Shown: positions 22,384 to 31,521, counted from the first letter of the stretch. The stretch: 36,305 nucleotides of DNA from Streptomyces graminilatus (GCF_001418565.1 NZ_LIQQ01000097.1:2704-39008); one strand, 5' to 3'. Numbers and translations are program-made. The notes: generated by a model not told the origin, from the letters alone.

Positions 22384-24330
22384 ATGAGATCCACTCGCGC
22401 CATCAGGCGCGCCGGCATGAGCCTGGCGGCCACACTGCCGCTGCTCGCCGGCACGCTGGCGCTCGGCATACCCGCGGCCCATGCCGCGGACGCCCAGGGC
22501 CGGCACAAGCTCGCCGGTACCAGGCCCGTGTGGGCCACCGCCCAGGCCGACAAGGGAGCCACGCCCGACAGCTCCCAGGTCAGCGCCCGGGTCTACTTCG
22601 CCGGCCGGGACGCCACCGGTCTGGCCGCGTACGCGAAGGCCGTCTCCGACCCGACGTCCGCCGTGTACGGCAAGTACCTGACCACCGAGCAGGTCCAGCA
22701 GCGCTTCGGGGCCTCCCCGGCCCAGGTCGCCGCCGTCAAGGCGTGGCTGAAGGCGTCGGGCCTCACGGTCACCGGCGTCACGGCGCACTACGTCACGGTC
22801 ACCGGTGACGTGGCCGCCGCCGAGAAGGCCTTCGGCACCCAGCTGCACAACTACGCCAAGGACGGCAGGACCTACCGGGCGCCAGCGGTCACCGCCTCCG
22901 CGCCGGCGAGTCTGAACGGTGCCGTCCTGGCCGTCACGGGTCTGGACAACGCCCCGCACACGGCGACCCACGACGACACGCTGCCGCCGCCGGAGACCGT
23001 GTTCCGTACCGCGGGGCCGTTCTCGACGTACTACGGCTCGAACGTCTCCGCCTCGCTGCCCACGGCGTACGGCGCCCACGTCCCGTACGCCGTCGAGGGC
23101 TACACGGGCAAGCAGTTGCGGGCCGCGTACGGCGCGGGCAGCTGGACCGGCAAGAAGGTGCGCGTCGCCATCACCGACGCCTACGCCTCGCCGTACATCG
23201 CCCGCGACGCCGCCACCTACGCGGCCAAGCACGGCGACGCCGCCTACCGCGGTGGCCAGCTCAAGCAGGTCCTGCCGACGAAGTACACGCACGTCAAGGA
23301 CTGCGGGGCGGCCGGCTGGTACGGCGAGGAGACCCTCGACGTCGAGGCCGTGCACGCGGTCGCGCCGGGCGCCGACATCACGTACGTCGGCTCCGCGTCC
23401 TGCAACGACGACGACCTGCTCGACTCGCTCGCCAAGGTCGTGGACAAGCACCTCGCCGACATCGTCTCCAACTCGTGGGGCGGCACCGAGGCCGACCAGA
23501 CCCCGGAGCTGGCCGCCGCCTACGACCAGGTGTTCAAGCTCGGCGCGGTCCAGGGCATCGGCTACTACTTCTCCTCCGGCGACGACGGCGACGAGGTCGT
23601 CAACACCGGCCGGAAGCAGGTCGACACTCCCGCCGACTCGGCGTGGGTGACGGCGGTCGGCGGTACGTCGCTGGCGGTCGGCCGGGGTGACACATACCTG
23701 TGGGAGACCGGCTGGGGCACCGAGAAGGCCGCCCTGTCCGCCGACCGCAAGAGCTGGGTGAACTTCCCGGGCGCCTACACCTCCGGCGCGGGCGGCGGCA
23801 CCAGCGCGACCGTCGCTCAGCCCGACTACCAGCAGGGCCTGGTGCCGGACTACCTGGCGAAGGCCAACAGCGACAAGGGCAACCGGGTCGTGCCGGACAT
23901 CGCGGCGATCGCCGACCCGAACACCGGCTTCAAGGTCGGCCAGACCCAGAGCCTGCCGACGGGTGGCACCGCGTACAGCGAGTACCGCATCGGCGGTACG
24001 TCCCTGGCGGCACCGGTGATCGCGGCCGTGCAGGCCCTCGCGCAGGAGGCCCGCGGCGGCACGCCGATCGGCTTCGCCAACCCGGCGATCTACGGGACGT
24101 TCGCGTCGCACGCCGGGGTCTACCACGACGTGACCGACAACCCCACGGGGTTCGGACTCGCCGTGGCCCGCCGGGACTTCGCCAACGGCTTCGACGCCTC
24201 GCAGGGCTTCCTCATGTCGGTCCGCAGCCTCGGCAAGGACAGCTCGCTTCAGGCGGTACGCGGCTACGACGACGTGACGGGCGTGGGTTCGCCCGCGAGC
24301 GGTTACGTGGAGTCGTACAGCCACAACTGA
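22384..24330 (+). CDS. Secreted S53 (sedolisin/kumamolisin-type) serine protease
   Basis: Encodes a 648-residue secreted protease precursor. Residues 1-34 are a signal peptide (twin Arg in RAIRRAG, hydrophobic core, AHA cleavage site). Residues about 50-190 form the pro-kumamolisin activation domain (SARVYFAGRDATGLAAYAKA, YGKYLTTEQVQQRFG). The catalytic domain has the Glu/Asp pair in GEETLDVEAVHAVAPGADI, SNSWGG for the oxyanion region and the nucleophile in GGTSLAAP (about Ser539). S53 enzymes are acid-active endopeptidases that self-cleave the prodomain. AGGGGG precedes the ATG. A large terminator follows the stop. Confidence 0.93.
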   Translation: MRSTRAIRRAGMSLAATLPLLAGTLALGIPAAHAADAQGRHKLAGTRPVWATAQADKGATPDSSQVSARVYFAGRDATGLAAYAKAVSDPTSAVYGKYLTTEQVQQRFGASPAQVAAVKAWLKASGLTVTGVTAHYVTVTGDVAAAEKAFGTQLHNYAKDGRTYRAPAVTASAPASLNGAVLAVTGLDNAPHTATHDDTLPPPETVFRTAGPFSTYYGSNVSASLPTAYGAHVPYAVEGYTGKQLRAAYGAGSWTGKKVRVAITDAYASPYIARDAATYAAKHGDAAYRGGQLKQVLPTKYTHVKDCGAAGWYGEETLDVEAVHAVAPGADITYVGSASCNDDDLLDSLAKVVDKHLADIVSNSWGGTEADQTPELAAAYDQVFKLGAVQGIGYYFSSGDDGDEVVNTGRKQVDTPADSAWVTAVGGTSLAVGRGDTYLWETGWGTEKAALSADRKSWVNFPGAYTSGAGGGTSATVAQPDYQQGLVPDYLAKANSDKGNRVVPDIAAIADPNTGFKVGQTQSLPTGGTAYSEYRIGGTSLAAPVIAAVQALAQEARGGTPIGFANPAIYGTFASHAGVYHDVTDNPTGFGLAVARRDFANGFDASQGFLMSVRSLGKDSSLQAVRGYDDVTGVGSPASGYVESYSHN

Positions 24331-24344
24331 CCCGACAGCCTGCC

Positions 24345-24394
24345 CCGAAGCCCTGGTCCCCGGAGCGTTCACCGTCCGGGGGCCGGGGCTTCGG
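24345..24394 (+). terminator. Long hairpin terminator after the S53 protease
   Basis: CCGAAGCCC (24345-24353) pairs with GGGCTTCGG (24386-24394), and inside this TCCCCGG pairs with CCGGGGG around a 12-base loop; the stem starts 15 bp after the stop. Confidence 0.85.
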
Positions 24395-24595
24395 CGTACC
24401 CGGAAGCAGAATTCTTCACCGATGGGAAGTTCAGCGCCACCGGCCGTCACAAAAGATCGAGGCCAGTGGTATGAATGGCCGATTCCGGGCGGGCGGACTT
24501 GGTCATTCTCCAGCGACCAGCTGCCGGGGAAACTGAAGAGCCGTTAGCCTCAAGATGCGCGATGCAGCCGACCAAGCAAAGAAACGAGGCATTCA

Positions 24596-25087
24596 GTGAA
24601 TTTACGATCTCGCTGTGCGTCGGGGTTCGTGGCGCTGTTCCTGGCCGCTGTCGCCACCGTGCCCATGATCAGCCAGGCCGCGGCGTCCGAGTCCGCACAA
24701 CGGAAAGCATCATTCACCGCCGCTGAAGTGAAGTTGCTGAATTCCGAAACACCGAAGACAGTGACTCTCGACCCGGCCACCGGTGCATTGCTCGCGGTCG
24801 AGAAAGGCATCTCGGGTGTCGAGCCGTCCATCAGCAAGCAGAACATCTGCCAGACCGGCAATGCCTGCTGGTACACGACCCGGGTCCCTTATGCCAACTT
24901 CGGCTTCTACGGCAGTGCGGGCACGTATTCGGCCAGCATGCCGTACCGGGGCGATTACCACACCGGCTCGTATCGGGCCAGCGCGTGCTGGACCTACACG
25001 GGGCCGGCCTGTAGCCAGACCCTCCCGCCGAACACGTACGTCACCCTCGGAGTGACCGTGACGGGCACCTCGTTCACGATCCACTGA
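24596..25087 (+). CDS. Secreted hypothetical protein with a TTA leucine codon
   Basis: Encodes a 163-residue protein beginning GTG AAT TTA CGA: the third codon is TTA, so translation should need the bldA tRNA and be tied to development. Residues 1-29 form a signal peptide (SGFVALFLAAVATVPMISQA, cleavage near AAAS). A short pro-like segment (KTVTLDPATGALLAVEKGIS) precedes a Tyr/Gly-rich C-terminal domain with four cysteines (ICQTGNACWY, ASACWTYTGPACSQ), likely two disulphides. I do not recognise the family; a small surface or matrix-associated protein is possible. GAGG lies upstream of the GTG. AT content is higher than in the neighbours, hinting at acquisition. A spacer of about 200 bp with no other gene precedes it. 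Confidence 0.8.
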   Translation: MNLRSRCASGFVALFLAAVATVPMISQAAASESAQRKASFTAAEVKLLNSETPKTVTLDPATGALLAVEKGISGVEPSISKQNICQTGNACWYTTRVPYANFGFYGSAGTYSASMPYRGDYHTGSYRASACWTYTGPACSQTLPPNTYVTLGVTVTGTSFTIH

Positions 25088-25256
25088 GAAGCCGTACCGC
25101 CTGCCTGCCCCGCACGACGTCGAGGACCTGGCGGAGCGGAAGGTGACCGGCAGACCCGAGGCCCGCTCCCCAGCCCCCAGCCCCCAGCCCTGGCGTGGGG
25201 CGGGCCACACTCCTCCGCCACCCCATCGCGTCGTATTGACGATTACACTTGGCGGC

Positions 25257-27011
25257 GTGCCTCAACTACGTCTCGCCCTGAACCAGATCGACTCGCGCGT
25301 CGGCGACATCGCCGGGAACGCGGACTCGGTCGTCCGCTGGACCCGGCACTCCGCCGAGCAGGGAGCGCACCTCGTGGCGTTCCCGGAGATGGTGCTGACC
25401 GGGTACCCCGTCGAGGATCTCGCGCTGCGCTCGTCCTTCGTGGAGGCGTCCCGCGCGGCCCTGCGCTCCCTCGCCGCGCGCCTCGCCGACGAGGGCTTCG
25501 GCGAACTGCCGGTGGTCCTCGGCTACCTCGACCGGTCCGAGAGCGACCTGCCGAAGTTCGGCCGCCCGGCCGGCTCCCCGCGCAACGCGGGCGCGGTCCT
25601 GCACAGGGGCGAGGTGCTCCTGACGTACGCCAAGCACCACCTCCCCAACTACGGCGTCTTCGACGAGTTCCGCTACTTCGTACCGGGCGACACGATGCCG
25701 GTGCTGCGGGTGCACGGCGTGGACGTGGCCCTGGCCATCTGCGAGGACCTCTGGCAGGACGGCGGCCGGGTCCCGGCGGCACGCTCGGCGAAGGCGGGCC
25801 TGCTCCTGTCGATCAACGCCTCCCCGTACGAGCGCGACAAGGACGACACCCGTCTGGAGCTGGTCCGCAAGCGCGCCCAGGAGGCGGGCTGCACGACCGC
25901 CTACCTCGCGATGGTCGGCGGCCAGGACGAACTGGTCTTCGACGGCGACTCGATCGTGGTCGACCGGAACGGCGAAGTGATCGCGCGGGCGCCCCAGTTC
26001 ACGGAGGGCTGCGTGGTCCTGGACCTGGACCTGCCGGCGGCCCTGGCGGACGCGCCGGTGGGCGTGGTGGACGACGGCCTGCGCATCGACCGAGTGGTGC
26101 TGTCTGAAGCCCCGTTGCCTCCGTACGAAGCCGAGCTGACGGGCGCGTACGCGGACCGCCTGGACGACGACGAGGAGATGTACTCGGCGCTGGTGGTCGG
26201 CCTGCGGGCGTACGTCGAGAAGAACGGCTTCAGTTCGGTCCTGATCGGCCTGTCCGGCGGTATCGACTCGGCGCTGGTCGCCGCGCTGGCGTGCGACGCG
26301 GTGGGCGCGGCGAACGTGTACGGCGTGGCGATGCCGTCGAAGTACTCCTCCGACCACTCGATCGGCGACGCGGCGGAACTGGCGAAGCGGACGGGCCTGA
26401 ACTTCCGTACGGTGCCGATCGCGCCGATGTTCGACGCGTACATGGACTCGCTGGGCCTGACGGGCCTGGCGGAGGAGAACCTCCAGTCCCGTCTGCGCGG
26501 CACGATGCTGATGGCGATCTCCAATCAGGAGGGCCACATCGTCCTGGCGCCGGGCAACAAGTCCGAACTGGCGGTCGGTTACTCGACCCTCTACGGCGAC
26601 TCGGTGGGCGCGTACGGCCCGATCAAGGACGTGTACAAGACGTCGATCTTCCGCCTGGCCGAGTGGCGCAACAGGGCCGCGGCGGAACGGGGCCAGACTC
26701 CGCCGATCCCGGAGAACTCGATCACGAAGCCGCCGAGCGCGGAGCTGCGTCCGGGGCAGATCGACACGGACTCGCTCCCCGACTACCCGGTGCTGGACGC
26801 GGTCCTCGCAATGTACGTGGACCGGGACTCGGGCGCGGACACGATCGTCGCGGCCGGTTACGACGCGGAACTGGTGACCCGGGTGCTGCGGATGGTGGAC
26901 ACGGCGGAGTACAAGCGGCGGCAGTATCCGCCGGGCACGAAGATCTCCGCGAAGGGCTTCGGGAAGGACCGGCGGCTGCCTATCACCAATGGGTGGCGGG
27001 AGTCTGTGTAG
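25257..27011 (+). CDS. nadE: Glutamine-dependent NAD+ synthetase
   Basis: Encodes a 584-residue two-domain NadE. The N-terminal nitrilase-type glutaminase has the Glu-Lys-Cys triad in VAFPEMVLTGYP, TYAKHHLPNYGVFDEFRYF and ALAICEDLWQD. The C-terminal synthetase has the ATP pyrophosphatase loop IGLSGGIDSALVAALA and NKSELAVGYSTLYGD. It converts deamido-NAD+ to NAD+ with ATP and glutamine nitrogen. GTG 25257 (product MPQLRLALNQ) fits the family N-terminus; the open frame further upstream is low-complexity. TACACT ends seven bases before the GTG and no Shine-Dalgarno is present, so a leaderless mRNA is likely. Confidence 0.96.
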   Translation: MPQLRLALNQIDSRVGDIAGNADSVVRWTRHSAEQGAHLVAFPEMVLTGYPVEDLALRSSFVEASRAALRSLAARLADEGFGELPVVLGYLDRSESDLPKFGRPAGSPRNAGAVLHRGEVLLTYAKHHLPNYGVFDEFRYFVPGDTMPVLRVHGVDVALAICEDLWQDGGRVPAARSAKAGLLLSINASPYERDKDDTRLELVRKRAQEAGCTTAYLAMVGGQDELVFDGDSIVVDRNGEVIARAPQFTEGCVVLDLDLPAALADAPVGVVDDGLRIDRVVLSEAPLPPYEAELTGAYADRLDDDEEMYSALVVGLRAYVEKNGFSSVLIGLSGGIDSALVAALACDAVGAANVYGVAMPSKYSSDHSIGDAAELAKRTGLNFRTVPIAPMFDAYMDSLGLTGLAEENLQSRLRGTMLMAISNQEGHIVLAPGNKSELAVGYSTLYGDSVGAYGPIKDVYKTSIFRLAEWRNRAAAERGQTPPIPENSITKPPSAELRPGQIDTDSLPDYPVLDAVLAMYVDRDSGADTIVAAGYDAELVTRVLRMVDTAEYKRRQYPPGTKISAKGFGKDRRLPITNGWRESV

Positions 27012-27195
27012 ACGCCGGTGCGGAGGACGGGGAGGAGAGCGGGCTCTGGTCGCGGTTGGGGTGTGATGACAGCCGACAGCGAGCGTGTCCGCTCCTCCTG
27101 CGGGCCCCCAGTCCCGTCGGCTAACTCATCCGACCACCGCACCGACCACCACAACATTCATTACCGGGTTGCGTTTTGAACCGAGTAACGTTTTC

Positions 27196-28083
27196 ATGGG
27201 TGGCGTGAATCAGACAGACATTCCTCCCGTGCTCGTGACCGGCGCGACGGGCCGGGTGGGCCGCGTCGTCATCGACCAGCTCCTCGACGCGGGCGTGCCG
27301 GTCCGCGCCCTCATCCATCGCTCCGAGGGCGCGGCAACGCTGCCGCGGAAGGTCGAGGTCTTCACCGGCGACCTCACCGTGCCCGAGTCGCTCGACCCGG
27401 CATTGAACGGCGCCGGTGCGGTCTTCCTCGTCTGGACCGCCCCGCCTCGGACCGCCGAGGCAGTCGTCGGGCGGCTGGCGGCCCACGTGCGGCGGATCGT
27501 CTTCCTCTCCTCCCCGCACCGGACACCGCACCCCTTCTTCCAGCAACCCAATCCCATGGCGGCGCTGCACGCCGACATCGAGCGGCTCATCGCGGCCACC
27601 GGGATCGAGTCGACGATCGTCCGGCCGGGGATGTTCGCGTCGAACTCGCCGGTCTGGTGGGGGCCCGCGATCCGGGCCGGCGAAGTCGTCCGGTGGCCTT
27701 ACGGCGCCGCCGAGACGGCACCGGTCGACGACCGCGACGTCGCAGCCGTCGTGGCACGGACGCTCCATCAGGACGGACACGCCGGAGGCGACTACGTCCT
27801 CACGGGCCCCGAATCGCTGACCCAGGCCGCGCAGGTGGACGTCATCGGTGACGTCCTGAAGCGCCGGATCACGTTCGAGGAGATGACGCCGGACGAGTTC
27901 CGAAGCCTGTCGGAAGGTACGGCGCCCAGCTCGGTCGTCGACATGCTGCTCGCCGCGTGGAGCGCGGCGGTCGGACAGCCCGCGTACGTCACCACCACGG
28001 TGGCCGACATCCTCGGGACGGCGCCGCGAACCTTTCGCCAGTGGGCCGCCGACCACGCCACGGCGTTCACGGAGGGTTCGTAA
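27196..28083 (+). CDS. NmrA-like NAD(P)-binding protein
   Basis: Encodes a 295-residue atypical short-chain dehydrogenase of the NmrA/TMR type. The Rossmann loop VLVTGATGRVGRVVIDQLL is at residues 12-30, followed by VFTGDLTVPESL, IVFLSSPH, the substrate-side IVRPGMFASNSPVWW and DDRDVAAVVARTL. The classical YxxxK pair is absent, as usual in the family, so it may be a redox sensor or a reductase of unknown substrate. The ATG at 27196 has only a weak ribosome site; GTG 27205 is an alternative. It is convergent with the ADP-ribosylglycohydrolase gene. Confidence 0.85.
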   Translation: MGGVNQTDIPPVLVTGATGRVGRVVIDQLLDAGVPVRALIHRSEGAATLPRKVEVFTGDLTVPESLDPALNGAGAVFLVWTAPPRTAEAVVGRLAAHVRRIVFLSSPHRTPHPFFQQPNPMAALHADIERLIAATGIESTIVRPGMFASNSPVWWGPAIRAGEVVRWPYGAAETAPVDDRDVAAVVARTLHQDGHAGGDYVLTGPESLTQAAQVDVIGDVLKRRITFEEMTPDEFRSLSEGTAPSSVVDMLLAAWSAAVGQPAYVTTTVADILGTAPRTFRQWAADHATAFTEGS

Positions 28084-28204
28084 CCTAGTCGACGGCCTCG
28101 CTACTGCGCCCCCGGCAGCAGCCATCAGTCCGCCGTCGCCCCGGCCCCCGGCCCCAGCCCCGGGATGTGCCGGCCCGTCCCTGAACTCGTCCCGACAGGA
28201 GTTC

Positions 28205-29119
28205 CTACTCCGTCACGACCGGGGGCAGCGGTTCACAGGCCGCGTGCCAGGCAGGGGGGAGCGCGGCGACGCCCGTGCGCGCGGCGATCACCCCGCCCGC
28301 GATGGCGCAGGTGGTGTCGATGTCGCCGCGCCCGGCGACCGTGATCCACAAGCCCTCGTGCAGATCGTCGAGGTGCCCCGCCGCGCACCACAGGGCGTAC
28401 GGGACGGTGTCGGGCCCTGACATCCGGTAGCCGGAGCCCAGGACCTCCGCGGCGTGCCGAACCGAGGTGTGCTCCGGCATGCGGGCCGCGACCCGGACTC
28501 CGGACCGGACATCGCTGTCGGGGAGTCGTTCGGCGACTGCCTGAAGGAAGTCCGACCTGGCCGGGGCGGGCTCGCCCCGACTGCGGGTGGCCAGCGCCGC
28601 GGCAAGGGCGACCGCCACCGCCGCGACGACCGCCTCCGGGTGATGGTGCGAGACCGCGCCCTGCCGGGCGGCCTGCTCAGCGACCGCATCGAGGTCGGCG
28701 GAGTGCCAGGCGCCGAGTGGGGCGGCACGCATGGCCGCGCCGTTGCCCCAGGAGCCTTGGCCGCCGAACTGTCCGGCAACCACCTCCTGCCAGGGCTCGC
28801 CCGCGCCGATCCTGCGGAGCACGTCATGCATCGAGGCTCCGTACCCGCGATGCGTGTCGTCGGCGTAGGCCGTCGCGAAGCGCAGGGCGAGGCGGTCCTG
28901 GTCGACGGTGCCGCCGCCCTCGGCGAGTTCCCGGACGAGAACGAGCGCTTGGGCGGTGTCGTCACTCCACCGCCACAGCGGCTCCGGGGGCAGCGTCCGC
29001 GCCTCCAGTCCTGCCTGACCGTCCTCCCGGCGCAGGACGCGGAACCAACGGTCACCGAAGGCGTCGCCGAACGCGAGCCCGTACAACGAATCCAGCGCAG
29101 CGGCAGGCACGGTGATCAT
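28205..29119 (-). CDS. ADP-ribosylglycohydrolase (ARH/DraG family)
   Basis: Encodes a 304-residue all-helical ADP-ribosylglycohydrolase. Metal-binding motifs are visible: SLYGLAFGDAFGDRW, WSDDTAQALVLVREL (the Ser-Asp-Asp-Thr group) and AGRGDIDTTCAIAGGVIAAR (Asp-x-Asp-Thr-Thr) for the two Mg ions. Members remove ADP-ribose from Arg residues, nucleic-acid ends or free ADP-ribosyl adducts; the substrate here is unknown. The ATG at 29119 gives the family N-terminus; the open frame upstream is not protein-like. It lies 70 bp downstream of the HAD gene on the same strand, and both follow the XRE regulator, so the three may form one transcript. Confidence 0.92.
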   Translation of the reverse strand: MITVPAAALDSLYGLAFGDAFGDRWFRVLRREDGQAGLEARTLPPEPLWRWSDDTAQALVLVRELAEGGGTVDQDRLALRFATAYADDTHRGYGASMHDVLRRIGAGEPWQEVVAGQFGGQGSWGNGAAMRAAPLGAWHSADLDAVAEQAARQGAVSHHHPEAVVAAVAVALAAALATRSRGEPAPARSDFLQAVAERLPDSDVRSGVRVAARMPEHTSVRHAAEVLGSGYRMSGPDTVPYALWCAAGHLDDLHEGLWITVAGRGDIDTTCAIAGGVIAARTGVAALPPAWHAACEPLPPVVTE

Positions 29120-29189
29120 CGGGACAGTTTCGCAGCGCGGCGGCGCTTCCGCGCCCTGTTTTTGGAGCGGACGCCTGGGCGCCCCGGAC

Positions 29190-29777
29190 TCATGCCGATG
29201 GTGAACCGCGCCCTGGCGACGGTTGAGCCGGCGGGAACGTCGAAGATGACGACCGGGCGAAGTCGGCGAGCGCGTGGAAGTCGTTCTCACGCAGTCCGAT
29301 GCGCGGGTTGACGTGGTGCAGGAGCCCTGGGCCGAGGTGGTGCGCGGTCACGTACACCTGGTCCAGATCGCTCTGTTCGTCATCCACCCAGGCGAAGGGA
29401 CGGCCGTCGGCGTAGTCGACCAGGCGACTTGTCTTCCAGTGGACCCCGTCGGGGCGTTCCTGGAACAGGGCGTCGCCGAAGTCGACGAAGGGGAGTTCGG
29501 GTAGCCCGAGCACCGGCGCGATCCACTGGTTGGCCTTACTCATCCAGGTGGTCGCCCAACACAGTTCAAAGCCGAGCTGGAGCAGGTGCCGCCCGTGCTC
29601 CGGATTGAGCCAGACCCTCAGCGGGCGCCGCCGGGAAGAGAGTCCAGGGCATTCGTCCGAAGTTCCGCTGTCCCGGGGCACTCTGATCGTGGTGTAGCCG
29701 TCGGGGCGCCTTTCCGGCTGGGCCGCATAAGGGTTGAGCGGCCCGTCCACGTCGAGGAACAGCAGCGGTCGGTTCAC
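29190..29777 (-). CDS. HAD-like hydrolase domain protein
   Basis: Encodes a 195-residue HAD-fold protein. Motif I is LLFLDVDGPLNPY (nucleophile Asp and the second Asp), motif II is probably the Thr in LCWATTWMSKAN, motif III the Lys in HWKTSRLVDYAD, and motif IV the Asp pair in FAWVDDEQSDLD. It is probably a phosphatase; the substrate is unknown. The last 20 residues are Ser/Pro-rich. The GTG start at 29777 has GAGGGAG upstream. It lies 68 bp after the XRE regulator gene and 70 bp before the ADP-ribosylglycohydrolase gene, all on the minus strand. Confidence 0.85.
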   Translation of the reverse strand: MNRPLLFLDVDGPLNPYAAQPERRPDGYTTIRVPRDSGTSDECPGLSSRRRPLRVWLNPEHGRHLLQLGFELCWATTWMSKANQWIAPVLGLPELPFVDFGDALFQERPDGVHWKTSRLVDYADGRPFAWVDDEQSDLDQVYVTAHHLGPGLLHHVNPRIGLRENDFHALADFARSSSSTFPPAQPSPGRGSPSA

Positions 29778-29845
29778 GGTCTCCCTCGGTCTCCGCTGCG
29801 CCGTCGAAGCGTAGCCGCAGAGATCGTCTCGCCGTGGGGTCGGCT

Positions 29846-30982
29846 CTACGCAACTTCGAAGGTCCGCAACCGACTTTCCGTCTCACTGGCCAGACTCGCA
29901 AGGACGGACGGGACGCCTGACTCTCGATGGACGGCCTTCAATGACTGGTGTACTGATCGCCGGTTTCTTCCTGAGTGGATATCGTCCAGGAGCGCTGAGA
30001 TCTCTTCCAGCTCCGCCTCCGCAGCACGCCATGCCTTGACTGCGACATGGCACCGCAGGAGTTCAGCCCGATAAAGCATGGCACCCCGAGGAGTTGCGTG
30101 CTGGAGGCTGGACCGGAACTCCGACATGGCTGCCTCGGGGTGGCCCAGATCCAGAAGAGCCTGACCTGAATGGCCAGTCACTTCACAGGTGTTCACCCAC
30201 CATGCCCATTCGGGATCCCGTGCGGTAAGGGAGTCCTCAAGCCCGCCCCTTGCTGCTTCGAGGTCGGAAAGCGCACGTTGGCGGTCGCCCATTTGAGCGA
30301 GGGCCCTGCCGCGCCTCATCCGCGCCAAGAGAGCGACCCTCGGCGGGGTGCGCCGCTGCGACAGGAGTTCTTCGGCCACTCTCCGCGTTTCGCCAGGGCG
30401 ACAGCATTCGGTATCCACCATGGCAAGCATGTCGAGCGCGAACCATTGCATCTTTCGATCCCCGGCATGCCGGGCCAACATGTGCGATTCAAGGAATGCC
30501 GCACGAGCAGAAGTGAACTTTCCGGCGTCGAAGAGCAGCCATCCCGCAACTTCGGCTGCTTCCGAGACAGCCGAGAGATAGCGGCTCTGGTCGCTTTCGG
30601 GAATCTCTCCGGAGTCAAGCTTTCGCTGCGCCGACTGCCATACCTGGACGGCCGCAGGCGCGACCGTATCACCACCGTGCCGGTCGGCATGGTCCAGCAG
30701 ATAAGCCGCACCGGCCTTCATGCGTTCGATCTCAGCGGTCGGCCCTGGCGGATGCTCCGATACGGGAGACGGCGCGTCGCGTACTGCCAGCGAGAGTAAC
30801 TCCCCATCTGTGCCGAGTAGTTCGTCCAAGGCTCTGGCCAACTGCCCCGAAGGGTGCTGCCTGCCATTGATGACACGGGACAGATAGGCCACGTCGTAGT
30901 TGAGGGAACGTGCGGCGGCGCGCATGCTCACGCCCTTGTCGGCCAGGAGAACCCGGAGGCGGGGCCCGAACCCGTCGGCCAT
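29846..30982 (-). CDS. XRE-family regulator with TPR-like C-terminus
   Basis: Encodes a 378-residue protein with an N-terminal Cro/XRE helix-turn-helix (RLRVLLADKGVSMRAAARSL, then NYDVAYLSRVINGRQHPSG, residues about 5-45). A long helical C-terminus has TPR-like pairs (WLLFDAGKFTSARAAFLESH, RRGRALAQMGDRQRALSDLE, GQALLDLGHPEAAMSEFRSS). The layout is that of actinobacterial peptide-sensing or cell-state regulators. AAGGGGAC precedes the ATG. GC content is visibly lower than in core genes, suggesting horizontal origin. It is divergent from four small overlapping genes, and GTCAAC-type repeats in the spacer are the probable operators. Confidence 0.9.
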   Translation of the reverse strand: MADGFGPRLRVLLADKGVSMRAAARSLNYDVAYLSRVINGRQHPSGQLARALDELLGTDGELLSLAVRDAPSPVSEHPPGPTAEIERMKAGAAYLLDHADRHGGDTVAPAAVQVWQSAQRKLDSGEIPESDQSRYLSAVSEAAEVAGWLLFDAGKFTSARAAFLESHMLARHAGDRKMQWFALDMLAMVDTECCRPGETRRVAEELLSQRRTPPRVALLARMRRGRALAQMGDRQRALSDLEAARGGLEDSLTARDPEWAWWVNTCEVTGHSGQALLDLGHPEAAMSEFRSSLQHATPRGAMLYRAELLRCHVAVKAWRAAEAELEEISALLDDIHSGRNRRSVHQSLKAVHRESGVPSVLASLASETESRLRTFEVA

Positions 30983-31007
30983 GAAGTCCCCTTCACGTGA
31001 TCCTGTG

Positions 31008-31078
31008 TGTTGACCCGAATCCCCAGAGTAACTGTCAACGCTCGTCAACTCCCCAGCGAACGGTCAGAGGTCAACGCT
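31008..31078. promoter_or_regulatory. GTCAAC repeat cluster between divergent genes
   Basis: GTCAACGCT occurs at 31034-31042 and 31070-31078, GTCAACTCC at 31044-31052, and the inverted GTTGAC at 31010-31015. The cluster lies 25-100 bp upstream of the XRE start and 80-150 bp upstream of the first small gene on the other side. It is the likely binding region of the XRE protein. Confidence 0.6.
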
Positions 31079-31158
31079 GGTCGGGTGAACGGCAAGTGCC
31101 CCCGCGACGCGTGAACGTCCGAGGTCACGACCCACCAACTGAACTGGAGTTGATGAAC

Positions 31159-31521
31159 ATGGCCGAGCGTAGCGCTGCCGCGCTGCACTGGCTCGTGCTG
31201 GTCCCGGCCCTCTGGGTGCTCACCCACCTGCTGCCGTCGACCGGTGCTCGTCGGAAAGCCTCGACGGCAATGCGTAGGTCTTTGAACAGGGCAGACATGC
31301 GCGACCAGGCGCGTCGGGTGGTGCGAGTCCCCGCTCGGCGGAGGTCGCCGTACAGCTCTGATCGTGGGGTCCTGGACGGTTCCGCGTCCCGTCTTTCCCG
31401 GCCTTATCTGCCCGCTCTCTGCGACCAGGTCCCGGATGTGGGCACAAGGTCGGCTCCCTTCCGTCTCTGCCTCGCCACCCCCGACATCCACGCGGTCCCG
31501 GCCGGAGGTGGCGTCCGATGA
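31159..31521 (+). CDS. Small protein with one hydrophobic helix, first of a coupled cassette
   Basis: Encodes about 120 residues (MAERSAAALHWLVLVPALWV, then LTHLLPSTGARRK). The N-terminal third holds a hydrophobic helix ending in a basic cluster, suggesting a membrane-associated protein with an Arg-rich cytoplasmic tail. The C-terminal half is low in predicted structure. I do not recognise a family. GGAG lies nine bases before the ATG at 31159; an ATG at 31153 is the alternative. The stop overlaps the next start (ATGA). Because the tail is atypical, the true protein may be shorter, or the tail may have come from an older frameshift. Confidence 0.55.
   Translation: MAERSAAALHWLVLVPALWVLTHLLPSTGARRKASTAMRRSLNRADMRDQARRVVRVPARRRSPYSSDRGVLDGSASRLSRPYLPALCDQVPDVGTRSAPFRLCLATPDIHAVPAGGGVR

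Noticed and set aside
22204..24450. A 748-codon open frame on the minus strand
   Set aside because: It is antisense to the S53 protease gene and lacks any recognisable motif.
31045..31491. A 148-codon minus-strand frame over the first cassette gene
   Set aside because: It overlaps the promoter region, has no ribosome site and shows no protein-like pattern, whereas the plus-strand genes are coupled by ATGA overlaps.
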